Shown here: positions 1-35,000 of the stretch, in pieces
How positions within the stretch are numbered: position 1 is the first letter of the stretch
Layout of the letters: every line of letters begins with the position of its first letter
Source of the DNA: Elysia crispata
Lineage: Eukaryota; Mollusca; Gastropoda; Plakobranchidae
NCBI GenBank assembly: GCA_033675545.1
Contig: JAWDGP010005804.1
Span: 22,501 to 86,500 of the forward strand
Reading direction: 5' to 3'
Length of the DNA: 64,000 bases
Program-made: the position numbers and the translations under genes
The notes under the pieces: model-generated
Databases searched by the model: none
What the model saw: the letters and a program-made list of their open reading frames with translations, nothing else
Told to the model about the DNA's origin: nothing

Positions 1-1510
1 ATGAAGTGATGAAAATTAATCAGATTGAATTTTAAAGCTGTCTCAGTTTCTTGATCTCAACGGCTACAAGAAATTTTAATGCAAAGCGATTAGAAAAAGA
101 ACAATTTCAAAGTGGTCTTTACTTCATCTTGTTTCCATACCTTCTTTCTGACATAATGCATCCAGTTTTAGCAAAGCAACATTTCCTGTGTGTGTGGGCT
201 TGTGGAGGTGAGGCTTATGTTTGTCAGACATTACGATTGCCAAATCTTTCATAATAAAAGGTGTGAAATCGTTGAACGCTTTATGATTTAGACAACTTCA
301 AATACATACAACGTGTATAAACTCATCAGATTACTAAAGATTAACAGTATCGATATCATACCACTCTGCTCATACATGATTTAGTATCGAAACCAAAGAA
401 AATAAACTCTTCGTTCCGTAATTTTGAGAAACCAGCAGGAAAACTCAATGAATGACCCTGTAGCTGTGATCACTCAAGCCTCAGTCATAAAGACCCGCTT
501 CCAAGCAAGTCTTAAATCGCTTTTACTCACTACGAAATGATACTTATGGTTCTGAACAAAACCATGAACAATTGCCTTTACAGCGAAGACATTTATATAC
601 TTCACACGAGTTTGTTCAAAGCTGCATTTTATACAACATCCAACGATATTTGCACGGAGTGTCTAGCGAAATTCATTGTACACAAATAACTATGCCTCTA
701 GAGGCATGAAATATTATCTGTAACCGAGATTATTTCCAGGGAAAACACTCCAGTAAATTTCATTAACCATTTTAATAGCGTCCCAACAAAACCCATGCTC
801 GTTGCACCAGTGTCAGTTTCATGACTTGTGGTCGCGAAGTATCCCCTGGATTGTGCAGCATGCGTGGGACAGAACGTTATGGTCCCTCAACAGTTTAACA
901 TCAACATATAAAAAGCTTCACCAGCTGTCGACAAGGCACTTCTATCTGCATCTTAATTAAGAGCTGCAAGTTAATAAATTTTAGTAATGGTATTATTAAC
1001 GCTATTGTTTAGCTGCAAAGGTATTTATGTATGACATTCAAGCTCAACAGTCACAATAGAGGAAGAACGAAACCAAGACTCCTTTGTTCTTTTGAGAGCC
1101 TTCGCCGTGAAGAAACAATAACTTTAGGAAGCTTAAAGAACGATGTCTTTACCAATTCTTCGATAAAAGTATCTCTGTAAACGCTAAAGTTTCGAGGAAA
1201 AAAAAGATAAATGTATTAAAGAACAATTATACTGGCGCGGCATTTATGGTGTGAAAAACAAAAAGAAATTCCTATCACTGATTTAAACCCATGAAAATGA
1301 CTCAGTGGATTCCGATAGGTTTGAGATGGGACTCTGGAAGCAGGTAGGGATTCTTTCCTCATATTCTCACGATAAAACATCAACAATTATTTATGTTCTT
1401 ATTTACTTCGATCTGCACTAAATATAATTATGCTTGCAACTAGCTCCTAATTTTATTATAATAGTAACAGAAAATAATCAAATTTTCTGGGACTATTAGA
1501 CGAAAGAGCA
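1..1510. other. Non-coding stretch, nothing recognised
   Basis: AT-rich DNA without a long open frame, splice-consistent exon or RNA gene that I can recognise. It may contain 5' non-coding exons of the GLUT-like gene, but nothing visible supports one. Confidence 0.4.
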
Positions 1511-1525
1511 GTGCCAGAATACGTG

Positions 1526-2041
<516 letters not shown>

Positions 2042-2187
2042 TAATGTTTGTAGTTGCAGTAAAAGTAATCCTTGTTTAGAGTAGAGCTGTATTAATTGTA
2101 ACAATATAATAGTGATGAACATTAGCAGTCATAGCATCATGACAATTTCGTTAACATTTTTATCATTACCTTTTTTAAGGCTAAAAA

Positions 2188-2288
2188 TCATCATCATCAT
2201 CATCATCACATCATCATCATTTTTAGTGTTATTATTATTATTTTTTTTTATTAGTTTTGTTAACATAATTATTAAACTCATAATTTTT

Positions 2289-2348
<60 letters not shown>

Positions 2349-2352
2349 GCTT
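2188..2352. repeat. (ATC)n and (TTG)n microsatellites
   Basis: A short (ATC)n tract at 2188-2220 and a pure (GTT)n tract at 2291-2350, separated by T-rich DNA. Confidence 0.9.
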
Positions 2353-4122
2353 TTGTTAACCATGTAATTTAAAGATTATGATTAAGAAAGCTTATATAAT
2401 TCATTTAACGAATTCGTGCTTTAAAACTTTTACCAGCTCAAAATCCAAATCTTCAAAAAAAAAAAAAAAAATAAATAAAAATTAATCATTTCCACGTTCA
2501 TTATTTCTTTATCGACTTTGTCACCAGGGTAAACTCAATAGTGAAGTAGTAAATATAAGATTATCGCTGTTCGTAGTTATTTCCGCAGGTTAACATCAAG
2601 AGTCAGGGTAATGTCTTTCTTTCCGTTGCGTGTGTTTACTAAAATTTTCGTCCTTCTTTTATCTATAAACGAACGAAAAATTACGTTTGTATCTTAATTC
2701 CCTACTTACTGACTATTTTCTCCCTTGTTCTCTAAATAACCTGTCCTTTTTTTTCCCTTACTTTTTTATTTTTTTTAACGCCACAGTACCTTTTACTCCA
2801 AGCCTCAATGCTAATACTAGAGTAGTTTACAAGGCTGTGTGGAGACATCGCCCTCAGTTTACTCAGTACTTTGAGTGTTGTCTTTGTCAATCACTGTTTG
2901 TTGACAGCAGGAGTCGGTTCAAACCCAAAACAAGTTTGGGACGTATTGTATAGAGCTGAGGCTTAAGTTGTTGAAACGAAAGAAAAGAAATGAATGTGTA
3001 AACTTGTTTAATGCTAAACTTGTTGAACCATATTATTTCACCGACACAAACACTCGACACATTAGAGGATAATAGTGAAGCTAACTGGCGGCAAGGTACA
3101 TTTTGTTATTTTTTTTGTCTCAATTTCTTTTGTTTTGTTTTTGTTTAAGTTTTTTTTTCACGTGAGTGTAGTTAAAAGACTTAAATAAAAACTGAAACTT
3201 CTTAGAATTCTCAAACAAAATTGACTTTCATCGTAGACGGGCTGGGGGAGACATAACTTCACACTTAGTGTCTACTCTATCCCTATCAACAAACTTGGTC
3301 ACCTAGCGAATTATGGTATTTCGTATTCCCGATGATCGACTCATGCGATTCATAAACTTTCTCTCATCTTGACTTATGTAATCCTATCTCAGCTGGTTAG
3401 AAACATTCTTTATCTGCTATAAGAAACACTTATTTCACCGTTTAACAATAAGCTTAATCTCAAGCTAGAGAACTATAGGCAAGCAACTGTTTAATTATGA
3501 AAACAAGTAACCAACTCATTTTTAGGAAAGAAAACAAAGGAGTACTAATAAGAATGTCTGTTTTAAATGTGTATTACTGCTTCCAGAATTTCAATTCGAA
3601 AGTAGTGCCCTGATATCAGATACTTTATATTTAGATGAACCAAAAGGTAAAATACTAGACCTGAAGACAGCTAGCATTATATTTTTTTTACATGTTCGTA
3701 ATGAATCCGTATATTCAAGTCTAGGCAGATTCTGAAATGAAAACTGTTTTCAGTTAATATTGCATTTGATACCTATTGTCCACATTCAAGGTAAAGTAAC
3801 TTAAGATCGAAGTCAGAGAGGCACACGGAGTGATTAATAATGATAGTTCGATGAACAGAAAGATATATAGAAAGATAGATAAATAGTGCAGATAAATAGA
3901 CAAATGTAAGGATCGGCAGGAAGAGCAGGCATAAAGAATCGCTGAGATAGATAGAGAGATAGAGAGATAAAAAGATATGGAGAGAGGGAGAATGAGAGAT
4001 AGATAGAGAGAGGCAGATTACTAGAATCAAGAGAGATTCGAAAAGAAAGAGAGGTTCACAGAACAGACAGCCACACATGCAGAAAATGGGAAAGAGAGAG
4101 GGACAGAGAGAAAACAAGAAAG

Positions 4123-4126
<4 letters not shown>
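2353..4126. other. Non-coding stretch, nothing recognised
   Basis: AT-rich DNA with T and A homopolymers and some imperfect GATA/GAGA units from about 3850 onward. No exon or RNA gene is recognised. A small frame at 2687-2953 has no homology I recognise and no splice context. Confidence 0.4.
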
Positions 4127-4206
<80 letters not shown>

Positions 4207-4250
4207 CGGGGGAAGTGGAAAAAAAAGGGGGGGGGGGGGGGGGGGGGGGG
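4127..4250. repeat. (GA)n tract followed by a G homopolymer
   Basis: A near-pure GA dinucleotide tract at 4130-4206, then a G run of about 24 bases at 4227-4250. The purine richness runs unbroken from about 3950. Confidence 0.95.
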
Positions 4251-4960
4251 AGGAAGGAAACTCGTCTGATAATAAATTTTGCCTTTATCAATTTTTTTGG
4301 TTTGCTTTTTTTTCTCTTCTCCATTACCTACAATGCACTTTTGAAAAAAAATCTCACAAAATTTTCGTAAAACTTCAGTTCGTCTTCAAAGTTTGAATGA
4401 TGTAAAACACTCTAAGAGATAAGTTTCTTCTTCTTTTCAGAGCTCCCGGATTTCTCATCACACTTATCCCTTCTGATCCGTGTAAATCTGGTCCTGGAAA
4501 TAGAATTCTGTTTCAATACATTTAGAGCCTCGACGCTAAAAAAAAGTGATTAAAAAATAAAAAGCAATATTTTTTATTTATTTTTAGCTATTTCTCTTTT
4601 AAAACTTTCTATCAATAACAAGAACTGCATAGAAGTATGCGTCTCACACACTACCTCTACTTGGTGTTTACAATTTACCACTATAGCATCGTCAGTCAGA
4701 CCAAAAGGTCACTGTGGCACAGCTGTGAACTGGGGCTAAAAACTCATAATTATTAGCCTTGGTCTAGCCCATCGTTTGACTCGCACTTCAGATTGGCTAT
4801 GTTTAATTGAGTTCCCAATGTTTTGGCCAGGATCTCTACAATGGATGCGGCTCCAACTCCTTCAATTTGCCTCCACAATCTCTAGTCTGGCTTCCAAATG
4901 GAGTTACTGGACACATTAAGTAACATGAAAACCTTTTTACTCTTTCGTGAGTTGCATGTT

Positions 4961-5310
4961 CACTTGGTGACTCTCAAACATTATCGTTTTCGGTTCACTT
5001 GGTGATTCTCAAATGTTATCGTTTTCGGTTTACTTGGTGACTCTCAAATATTATTGTTTTCGATTTACTTGGTGACTCTCAAATATTATTGTTTTCGGTT
5101 TACTTGGTGACTCTCAAATATTATCGTTTTCGGTTCACTTGGTGATTCTCAAATATTATCGTTTTCGGTTCACTTGGTGATTCTCAAATATTATCGTTTT
5201 CGGCTCACTTGGTGACTCTCAAATATTATCGTTTTCGGTTCACTTGGTGACTCTCAAATATTATCGTCTTCGGTTCACTTGGTGATTCTCCAGTATTAAT
5301 GTTATCGTTT
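4961..5310 (+). repeat. 35-bp minisatellite, 10 copies, abutting the first GLUT-like exon
   Basis: The unit begins CACTTGGTGACTCTCAAATA and ends TTATCGTTTTCGGTT. Ten copies start at 4961 and every 35 bp up to 5276; the last is degenerate. Variation is mostly C/T transitions. The array ends within about 30 bp of the splice acceptor at 5336-5337. Confidence 0.97.
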
Positions 5311-5337
5311 TGTTTTTCTTTTTAATCCTTATTTCAG

Positions 5338-25550
<20,213 letters not shown>

Positions 25551-26570
25551 CCTGAAAGCTCCTCTACTTACCAGGTGTATGCCAAATCGGCCGGCGGGTT
25601 TAATATTCAGCCCCTTCAGGACATCTTAAACAATCGTGATCTTAAATAAGAAGGACCGTTTGTCTTACCATTATACTTAAGCCACTTCAAAACACCTATA
25701 AAAAGTAATTCAAAGCTTACTTGTTTTATTTAACTTAAAGATGTTTTAATAATTGCATCCACCCGGTTACCATCCTTAAACTATCTGTATCTTTAGCCAT
25801 GGAGTTTTTCCAAACTTTGCAATGTCGAAAAAGAAGGATTGCAACTTTTCTGGCTCCATTTGACTTTCGCGACATTTATAGGCAAAACATGAAACGTAAA
25901 AGATCAAAACATACAGAAGGCTTTAAGTTAGTTTTAATGTTCTGTCGACAATATAAGAGTTAAAGTTGTTTTATAGATTTAGAATTAGATCAAGTGTAAA
26001 CAACAGTTTTGCAACGATTAAAGCTTTTGCACTTACTTAGGGCTAGTTCAGAAAATTCGTATACTTCTAAATTTGAAAAAAAAAGTATTGAATCGTGGCT
26101 CTTTTCAACAAGGAACCTCTAGAATGAGTGAGGAAAAGAGCCCAAATCAGATGGAATGTGAAGATAAATTCCTTGAACAAAAAAATATTTTTAAGCCGCA
26201 TTTCTCCATATGTCAAAGAGGCCAAGAAGACATTCTACTTACTGATACTGGTGATACGATACCAAAACATCTGTCTTGTTTCAATGAAGCAAATGGCTTT
26301 TTCTTCAAGATCAGTTTTTCATAACTTTCATCAATGGGTTTTGCCTCGTTCTTTCCATTATTTTTTTTAGGTAACATATTATGTAAATGACTGAATCTAA
26401 GGAGTTATTACTGCTAGGTTTGCCTGGCTTTTTAAGACCCCGTGGTACGAGAAGTATCTCTATTGCGTTATTGTGACTTTGGAGTCCTAACTTTAGAGAT
26501 TATTGGGTCTCTAAGATAAAATAATGTGTATTCCTGACACATGAGTTTCGAAAAGAGAGACAGAGACAGA
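25551..26570. other. 3' flank of the GLUT-like gene
   Basis: Holds the probable 3' UTR. No AATAAA lies close to the stop; the variant ATTAAA at about 26017-26022 is the best candidate poly(A) signal I see. Two overlapping short frames near 26073-26370 have no recognisable homology. Confidence 0.35.
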
Positions 26571-26577
26571 GTCAGAT

Positions 26578-26912
<335 letters not shown>

Positions 26913-28550
26913 AAGATGGGGAGGAGGGGTGTTTTATTTTTTCTTGTCATGAAATCTCAACCAACATTATGCATGGAAATAATATCACCAAAATGAATCT
27001 TTAATCAATGTCACCATTTGCTACAATCACCAATTACGAGAGGCAGAAAACAGGAAAAGGGTATTTATATACAGCTCGTCTTTTCTGGCAGGCGTGAAAA
27101 TGACTATGAGTTCTAAAAAAAATCTTACCATTATAACAAAATGGCACCCAGGTTTGCCGTTTCTAGAAGTCTTATTCCCTCTGCGATTCTTCTTTTGTAG
27201 CTGATAGAAGTGGACTGACTGATACAATCCTGGCGAGGATTTAATGTAAAGTGGTTTCAACACTCATAGAGAGATAAAGACCGATATCAAAACCCGGTTC
27301 TAAATTGTCATTATCGGGAAATAAGGTATTTCTGTAGATTCCCTAACTATTGCTTTACAAATCTTTCTCAACACTTATTATAGAGATATAGATTTCCGCA
27401 AGAAAGGTCAAAAGGAGCACTGCCTTCTGGAAATGCTATTTTTTTTTTCGTAACATAATGAAGACTATTTACAAAGGTCTAGAATAGTCTTGGATTTTAC
27501 AAAAGTACCCAACTCTTCTTATTGTTGGATGAATATCATGTTCACGCCAGGCCTCTTGAAAATATTTCACGCACAGCTAAGATTTTCCTTCACACTGCTT
27601 TTTGAGAGTGGAAATGAAGTGGAGCCTCACTTAACTTGCACCCCTATTTTATATAGTTTTTTTTTTTGTCTGTGCAGTGGGTGGGAATTCCTCATGAAAC
27701 AAAAATTTATAAAAAAAAAAAAAAAAGGAAAAGCAGGTCGAATTAAACGGGTCTTAAAGTTTATTTCTTTATTTGAGATTTTAAAAATTCTGCCATTCTT
27801 TATCGACTAATGGTCTGCAAAAGCTGTTCCAATATATTGATTTTCCTTTCTTTTCTTTATTTTAAGCACTTATGTTAAAAAAAAGGCTTATAACAATAAC
27901 AAGGTGATTTTCCGATGTTGATAATAATATCGTAGCAGTATTGTTGATGCTATTATATATACAGCTTCATCTAAAATAATCATTGTTCTCAAATCAACTG
28001 TAGATATCCATGTTTTATGTATTTTTCTTGGTGGTCTATTTTCGTATTAAAAATATCCAAAATGCAATGGTACCTGTGTGCTTCTATCTTGTTATAATAT
28101 AAGAAAACAAAAAACAAAACAAAAGAAAACAAACAACAACAACAACAACAACAAACACACAAACAAAGAAACCAATACAAAAGTAATGTTTTTTTCAGTC
28201 TCAGTTATCTTTTCGCTTGAAATAAATATGTCAGTGAACGTTTTTTTTTAAACTATAAGTTCCTTGTTAAGTAGTTATAAAATTTATCTTAATTTTTCGA
28301 CTTACGTTAAGATACAGCAAACTATTATTTATAATGTAAAATGAATGAGGGTAATTAATGATCTTAATTTCCATCACTTACATAAGATATACCTTATTTG
28401 ATTTGATTGATACAACCCGTTAACATGAACAAATGATCCCAGGCCTTTCAGAATCGGTAACGACCTCCTTCAGGCAGGACCCAAGTGAAAAGATGAGGTC
28501 TTAAGCTCAAAATCACCATCGGACAAACATACACCAACGCTAACTCAAAA
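26913..28550. other. Intergenic stretch, nothing recognised
   Basis: AT-rich DNA with A and T homopolymers and a short (AAC)n run near 28134-28153. No gene recognised. Confidence 0.4.
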
Positions 28551-28555
28551 ACAAA

Positions 28556-28570
28556 TAGATAGATAGAGAC

Positions 28571-28663
<93 letters not shown>

Positions 28664-28676
28664 CAGAAATATAGAT

Positions 28677-28724
<48 letters not shown>

Positions 28725-28738
28725 GCAGACAGATAGAC

Positions 28739-28772
<34 letters not shown>
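28556..28772. repeat. (GATA)n array
   Basis: About 215 bp of GATA/ATAG tetranucleotides with GACA interruptions at 28661-28680 and 28723-28740. Confidence 0.97.
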
Positions 28773-28886
28773 GTGAAGACAATGAAATAAAAAGTGTTGT
28801 AGTATTTATTGACTAATTATATCACTCACCCCACCACCCCCCTCAATCAACACACCCACACATAGGAAAAAAAATACGAAAAAAAT

Positions 28887-29132
<246 letters not shown>

Positions 29133-29194
29133 GAGCACTGCCTAGAAACTATGCTCTATAGGAATTTACTCTTTACACAAGATCTGTCTGTAAA

Positions 29195-29199
<5 letters not shown>

Positions 29200-29285
<86 letters not shown>
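29200..29285. repeat. (GA)n array
   Basis: About 80 bp of pure GA dinucleotide following an A run. Confidence 0.97.
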
Positions 29286-29290
<5 letters not shown>

Positions 29291-30008
29291 TGTTTAGTTA
29301 GAGTTTTAACGTCCCTTGAGATTACCGAAGAATGCAACTTGTCAAGTTCAAAGTCAGGGGGCTTTAGTGAGATCCTTCACCTGTAAACATAATATGTATT
29401 AGAAATGACTGCAAATAGTTTTCCATAACAGGCTTATTTATCATATCCTTATAATGCCCGCCATATTAGAAACAATAAGGCTGACATTAATCGTGATGAA
29501 GCTATTCTGACCCATGTGAGGTTACCCTGAAGATAAAGGTGATTTTGTAAAACAAGTTATGCTTTTTAGATAATTATTGTGGTGATTTCATTTCTTGTGT
29601 TCATGATCAAATTTGGCGTTTTAGTCCCATTTTCTTTTTTTTTAAAAGGCTAAATCAATTAATGGAGAATCTATTTTTTAACATCTAGCAACAATCTTAT
29701 TTGTATAGTATGAAGATTCTAATCACACGCCTTTATTTCTTCAGGTTGCAGAGATACCACAAACAGGGAGGAATTCTAAATACTGCACTGAAAGCTACAA
29801 TTATTTTTCGGGGTAAACTTCCAAAGAGAAGTGTCAAGTTAAACCATGGCACTGAAAGTGTCTATTTTCTCACATTACATTGAAAACACTTGATTACAAA
29901 ACATAGACTAATAAGTTTAATGGAACGGAGACGTTCGTTCTCCCCCCTTCCCCTCCCTTTTTCGCTCATTTCTTTTTATATAGGCCTGTTGTTGACCTAC
30001 CAGACTCT

Positions 30009-30732
30009 GGGATAGGCCTACCCTCCATTCTAGGATTGATTACCCTGGGATAGGCCTACCCTCCATTCTAGGATTGATTACCCTGGGATAGGCCTACCCT
30101 CCATTCTAGGATTGATTACCCTGGGATAGGCCTACCCTCCATTCTAGGATTGATTACCCTGGGATAGGCCTACCCTCCATTCTAGGATTGATTACCCTGG
30201 GATAGGCCTACCCTCCATTCTAGGATTGATTACCGTGGGAAAGGCCTACCCTCCATTTTAGGATTGATTACCCTGGGATAGGCCTACCCTCCATTCTAGG
30301 ATTGATTACCCTGGGATAGGCCTACCCTCCATTCTAGGATTGATTACCCTGGGATAGGCCTACCCTCCATTCTAGGATTGATTACCCTGGGATAGGCCTA
30401 CCCTCCATTCTAGGATTGATTGCCCTGGGATAGGCCTACCCTCCATTCTAGGATTGATTACCCTGGGATAGGCCTACCCTCCATTCTAGGATTGATTACC
30501 CTGGGATAGGCCTACCCTCCATTCTAGGATTGATTACCCTGGGATAGGCCTACCCTCCATTCTAGGATTGATTACCGTGGGAAAGGCCTACCCTCCATTT
30601 TAGGATTGATTAACCTGGAATAGGCCTATCCTCCATTCTAGGATTGATTACCCTGGGATAGGCGTACCCTCCATTCTAGGATTGATTGCCCTGGGATAGG
30701 CCTACCCTCCATTCTAGGATTGATTACCCTGG
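30009..30732 (+). repeat. 38-bp minisatellite, about 19 copies
   Basis: The unit is GGGATAGGCCTACCCTCCAT followed by TCTAGGATTGATTACCCT. Copies are nearly identical. The variant ACCGTGGGAAAGG with CCATTTTAGG recurs at 30231 and 30573, exactly nine units apart; a TGCCCT variant occurs at 30421 and 30687. The array lies between the GLUT-like and TLCD1/2-like genes. Confidence 0.97.
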
Positions 30733-32069
30733 TGAAGATCTAAGCCTACATTACCTCGAATTTCCTGCGGGTATGAAAGCTGAATTCAAGGATCGGATAA
30801 GTAAGACTCTCCCAACACATAATGGTTGTGTAAGCAGGAAAGCCCTGTTTTCGTTGAGGGAAAGAAGACGGTTATAGAAGACGATTTCTGTTTTGCTATC
30901 TTGCAAATCAACAGGTTTTGGGTTTGGTTTTTAAAGTTGCTGCTGGGGAGACTGGTTTTATTGATAGGCATTAGGTGCGTTACTTTCCCCCGTGTTGCTT
31001 TTAGTTTCTTTTTCCAAATGACAACTTTTATAAGATACATAGGCTTATTTAGGTTACAAAAATTTAGATTGGATATTGTAATATATTGTTGCCTAATAAA
31101 CTAAACTATTAGCGTTGCATCGTTTTTTTATTAGTTGGTAGAGTTTCAAAAGTGTTATCAGAGTAAGTCATTCTCTTCTATCTTTTTCACATCATGTTTG
31201 TAAGCGCGAAGTCAATTCTCGAGCTAAAGTGCTAAATGCAACCTTTTGACTCGGTACCACAGATAATTTTGTCTGCCTTGATTTCGGTTACTGAGAGGTA
31301 CCGGTTATAGGATCGATCGTTGCTGAAAGGCGTTGCTATGCCTCTTCTTAGATACCGGTGAATGTTTTCTGGAACCGGGTCTGGTCATGTGACTCATACT
31401 TCCGGGTTTTATTCCCGAAGTGGAGAATATCGATATTGAATACAGATTACTCGAATAACATCTTTTGACAAGTATATTCTTTAGACAATTTTTTTCAAAT
31501 AGCTCTACCTTTGACAAAATTTACTAAAAAAGAAAGTTGATTTCATCAAAAGAGGGAAAGAGAAAAAAGGATTATATTTCAACAAAAATAAATGATCGGT
31601 GTTTTGATGATTGATTCAGCTTTATCTTTAGACAAACATTATTTTATCTTCGTTCAAATCCTGAAAAAAACAACTACATATTAACCATAAAAAGCTTGGA
31701 TTTCTAACAACTTGATAACAGAAATCAATATTTTATATAAGAAGTCGGCGACAAAGCAAAGTTTGATACCATGCCACCTATCTCCTGAATACCAGCAAAA
31801 TTATATAATATCAAGACAGCCGTGAGACTGATCGCTGGACTTTAATCGCATCGGGCGTGCACCGTTGTCTCAGCGGTTAGTTTACTCAATACTCACAGCA
31901 GCTTGTATATTCAAATTTTTTTAAAACCCATCTGTAGATGAGCAGTCTCTAAAGCAACAGATCTACCCTATATCTATTATAATGAGTATCGACTACGATA
32001 TAGTTAAAATGTTAACCAGGTCGCCCACATTTTCAGAATAACAGTAAATTGTAGACTGCACTTGCAAAC
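30733..32069. other. Upstream region of the TLCD1/2-like gene
   Basis: Probably contains the promoter and 5' UTR. A TATATAA stretch lies at 31734-31740, about 330 bp before the ATG; this is a weak TATA-box candidate. Nothing else is recognised. Confidence 0.3.
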
Positions 32070-35000
32070 ATGGCGGCTGAGAATGTATCAGAAAATCTAG
32101 CCATGGACTCCGGGAAAGAGATGGATTTTTCGTCCATGAAAGACTCCATACAATTAAGACATGGCAACTATTTTATTCTTCTATCTTTGTTATTTTTTCA
32201 ATTCGTCAATTGGATTTTGAAATCACATGGACCTCCTAAATCGCTTAAAGACGACGAATGGAAATGGAGAAATCTGTGGGTTTCCTGGTTTCATGCTCTT
32301 ATCACTTCAGTATGGGTCATTACGTCGTAAGTGTTTTCATGCATGTAGTCTTTATCATCAGTTTAGAGATCTAGGTCTAGTTGATGCCTAATGGAAGTAT
32401 TCGCATATAATGCTCTCAAATTGCAAAGGGTCAGAATCTAGATTTCCATGTCTAGAAATCTCTAGATCTACACATGGATGATGGACTTCAAACCTGTATG
32501 ATTCAAATCAACCGGTGGGTTAAACAAACAACTGCATTGAAGAAATGCAAGCTTTACAAAAATTAACAGACATATCCTCCAGAGCCATATATACACTAAG
32601 AAAGCAAACTTTACAACAATGAACAGGTAGAGAAGACCACTTCAATTAAAAAAAATACTAACAAATATTAGTAGCCTACAACAATTTCAATTCACAATGC
32701 CTATTCCCAACCAGGGTTGGGAATAGTCGGATGTGCTTTTTCCCAACCGGTGTTCTCTAGTCACGTGACCTATCTATGTTTGATAAAGCCGGGTTCGATC
32801 AATCTATTTTTAGGCATCGGAACCTGGAATTGACATTTGGGGCAGATTCCATGAATATTTTGAAGTGCATTAACATTGTTTAAAGGCTTCATGTTTTATT
32901 GCTCACTTAAGTACATTATGAGGATACCCGATTTTCTGCACATTCCCTATTTTTACTATTTCAAAAAGTAGACAGTTCAAAAAATATATATAGAACTTTG
33001 AGACATTAGAATTCTTACATTGTTATGAAGACATTCTTTATAAAAAGGAGAGAGCTTTAGCAAAAAAAGTAATCTAAATTTGGGTGCAATCTCTTACGTA
33101 GTCCGCTTTTCAGTTTATCTCGACTTAGGCCGTAATATGGTGTTCCTGATTCATTACATCTACAGATCTACGATCTAGAGCTCACACTGATGTGGTGAAA
33201 AACTGCTTTCCAATACAAAGGAAAAACATTCAACTGCACACAAAATTACAGAAGAAAAAAACTTAAGGCCCTGTGTTTTTACAAATTTATTGGGCTGACG
33301 TGGATTGCTAAGTTATAATCGTTCTAGATTGAGTCACAATCTGTATAACTCATGCAAAGCAAATTAATAAATGCAGGTTATTGAAATGATTTAACTTGAA
33401 TGTTTCTATGTTTCTTTGTTGACAATTATTGGATCTGGTGGAAGTCTTGGATATAAAACAGTATAGAAGTACGAAATGTGTGCAAAAGAAGTAGAAGTAC
33501 AGTCAAGTCCGGTTATTTCGAAGTCATTGGGATAAAAAAACACTTTCAATTATGCGAAATTCAAATGATCGGGATACATAAAGAAAGAGAGTTAAAAAAA
33601 ATGTGTATGTCGTATTGTTGTGTGTGTGTGTGTGGGGGGGGTAGAGGAGTGATTACGATGGTCCATTTAATTTCCAATTTACTTCCCATGATTTGAGAAG
33701 CCATAAAAAGACGCCCCTTGTAGAATGACAATTAATAAAAAATAAACCCCACAAGTGAGATGACTGACAGTGAAAGAAAGCCAGGTCGAGATAGATCTAG
33801 ATTTGAATGATGACAGGCAGGCACAGAGATCTACACTGTCAAAATGACATCATGTAGAGCTTCCTGCAAGCAGGCTACATAGCTCATGCTGACCACCTGC
33901 TAGGTTCAATCTCCACATGTAACACCAACACTCCCCTCCTCTTCCAGTCTATGTAGCCTTCACCCTTTCTTAGCCTTATTGCAGACTCTTGCCTGTAACG
34001 TCGGAGGGCGGAACACACATACATACATCACAATCGCTTGCCGCATGGAGCATAGCAGTTCATTTATTTTCTCTGTTTTACAAGTCAGGAAAAGGGCTTT
34101 CAGAATCGAAAAAAAAACCCCGCCAAGATGGTTTTGGATTAAGGGGATCCTTGTTTCAATCTTCGAACAAAGCAGTATTTTTTTTAAATAAAACTTAAAG
34201 AGAGGAATATTCGGTGAAATTAAAGGACTTTGAAATATCCAAGAATTCGTACTGTCCAGATTCCAATTATTTGGACTTGACTGTAGCATTTATGTTCGCA
34301 ACTGTAGCTCCAGAAGAAAAGGGAAGGATGACAGTTGTCTTGAAACACTGATCAATCAAATGACTTTTACTTTCCTGCACAGAACGGCATGTTGTCCATG
34401 ACACTTGTCTTTACACTGAGCAGGTTATTCAATTTACTTCTTTAAATTTTTTCAGTTTTTCACTGTATAAAATTTAAATACGATTTTTTTTTAATACATA
34501 TTTACAAAAAAATAATATTAATAATTTGTTTCAGAAGACCACTTAGAACAGTCTTTTTATTAAATGTTATTTAGTTTATCATAACTAATATGGCAAAAAA
34601 GTTTCAATTTAATTCAATTAAAATTAAACAAACTTTCAAGAAATTTAACAGCCTTAGAAATCAATGATTTTTCTTTAATTTTTTTTTGTAACGTGTGGGA
34701 CACTGATTTAAAATTCAGTAAACTTCATCACTGTACATAGAGTAGTTTTGAAGGAGATAGAGGAGAAAGAAATTGAAGTTGCATTTTATTATATAGATTC
34801 TACTACTACTACTAAAATTGCATAGAAATATTGGAATTATCAATGGACATTTTGCTGTTGTCTTGAAAAAGTAGGTTTAAAATTTTTTTTTCTGCTTTCA
34901 AATGCTGTTATCTGAAATTCAAATTTTTTAACATGTTAATTTCAACTCTAAGGGAGTATAATGAGTTTGATTTTTTTTCCATCCAGATTCTATCGCTTCC

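Noticed and set aside
2687..2953. 88-codon frame as a possible upstream exon of the GLUT-like gene
   Set aside because: No recognisable homology, and no donor giving the phase required by the exon at 5338.
30009..30732. CRISPR-like array
   Set aside because: Units are contiguous with no variable spacers, and the genome is eukaryotic; it is a minisatellite. The same holds for the arrays at 4961 and 16250.
30009..30732. Homing-endonuclease (I-SceI-like) sites because of ATTACCCTG and GGGATA
   Set aside because: The match covers only part of the recognition sequence and the centre differs; chance similarity within the repeat unit.
33960..34289. 109-codon minus-strand frame as a transposase remnant inside the MITE
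   Set aside because: No DDE motif or helix-turn-helix pattern is visible; it is probably a chance frame.
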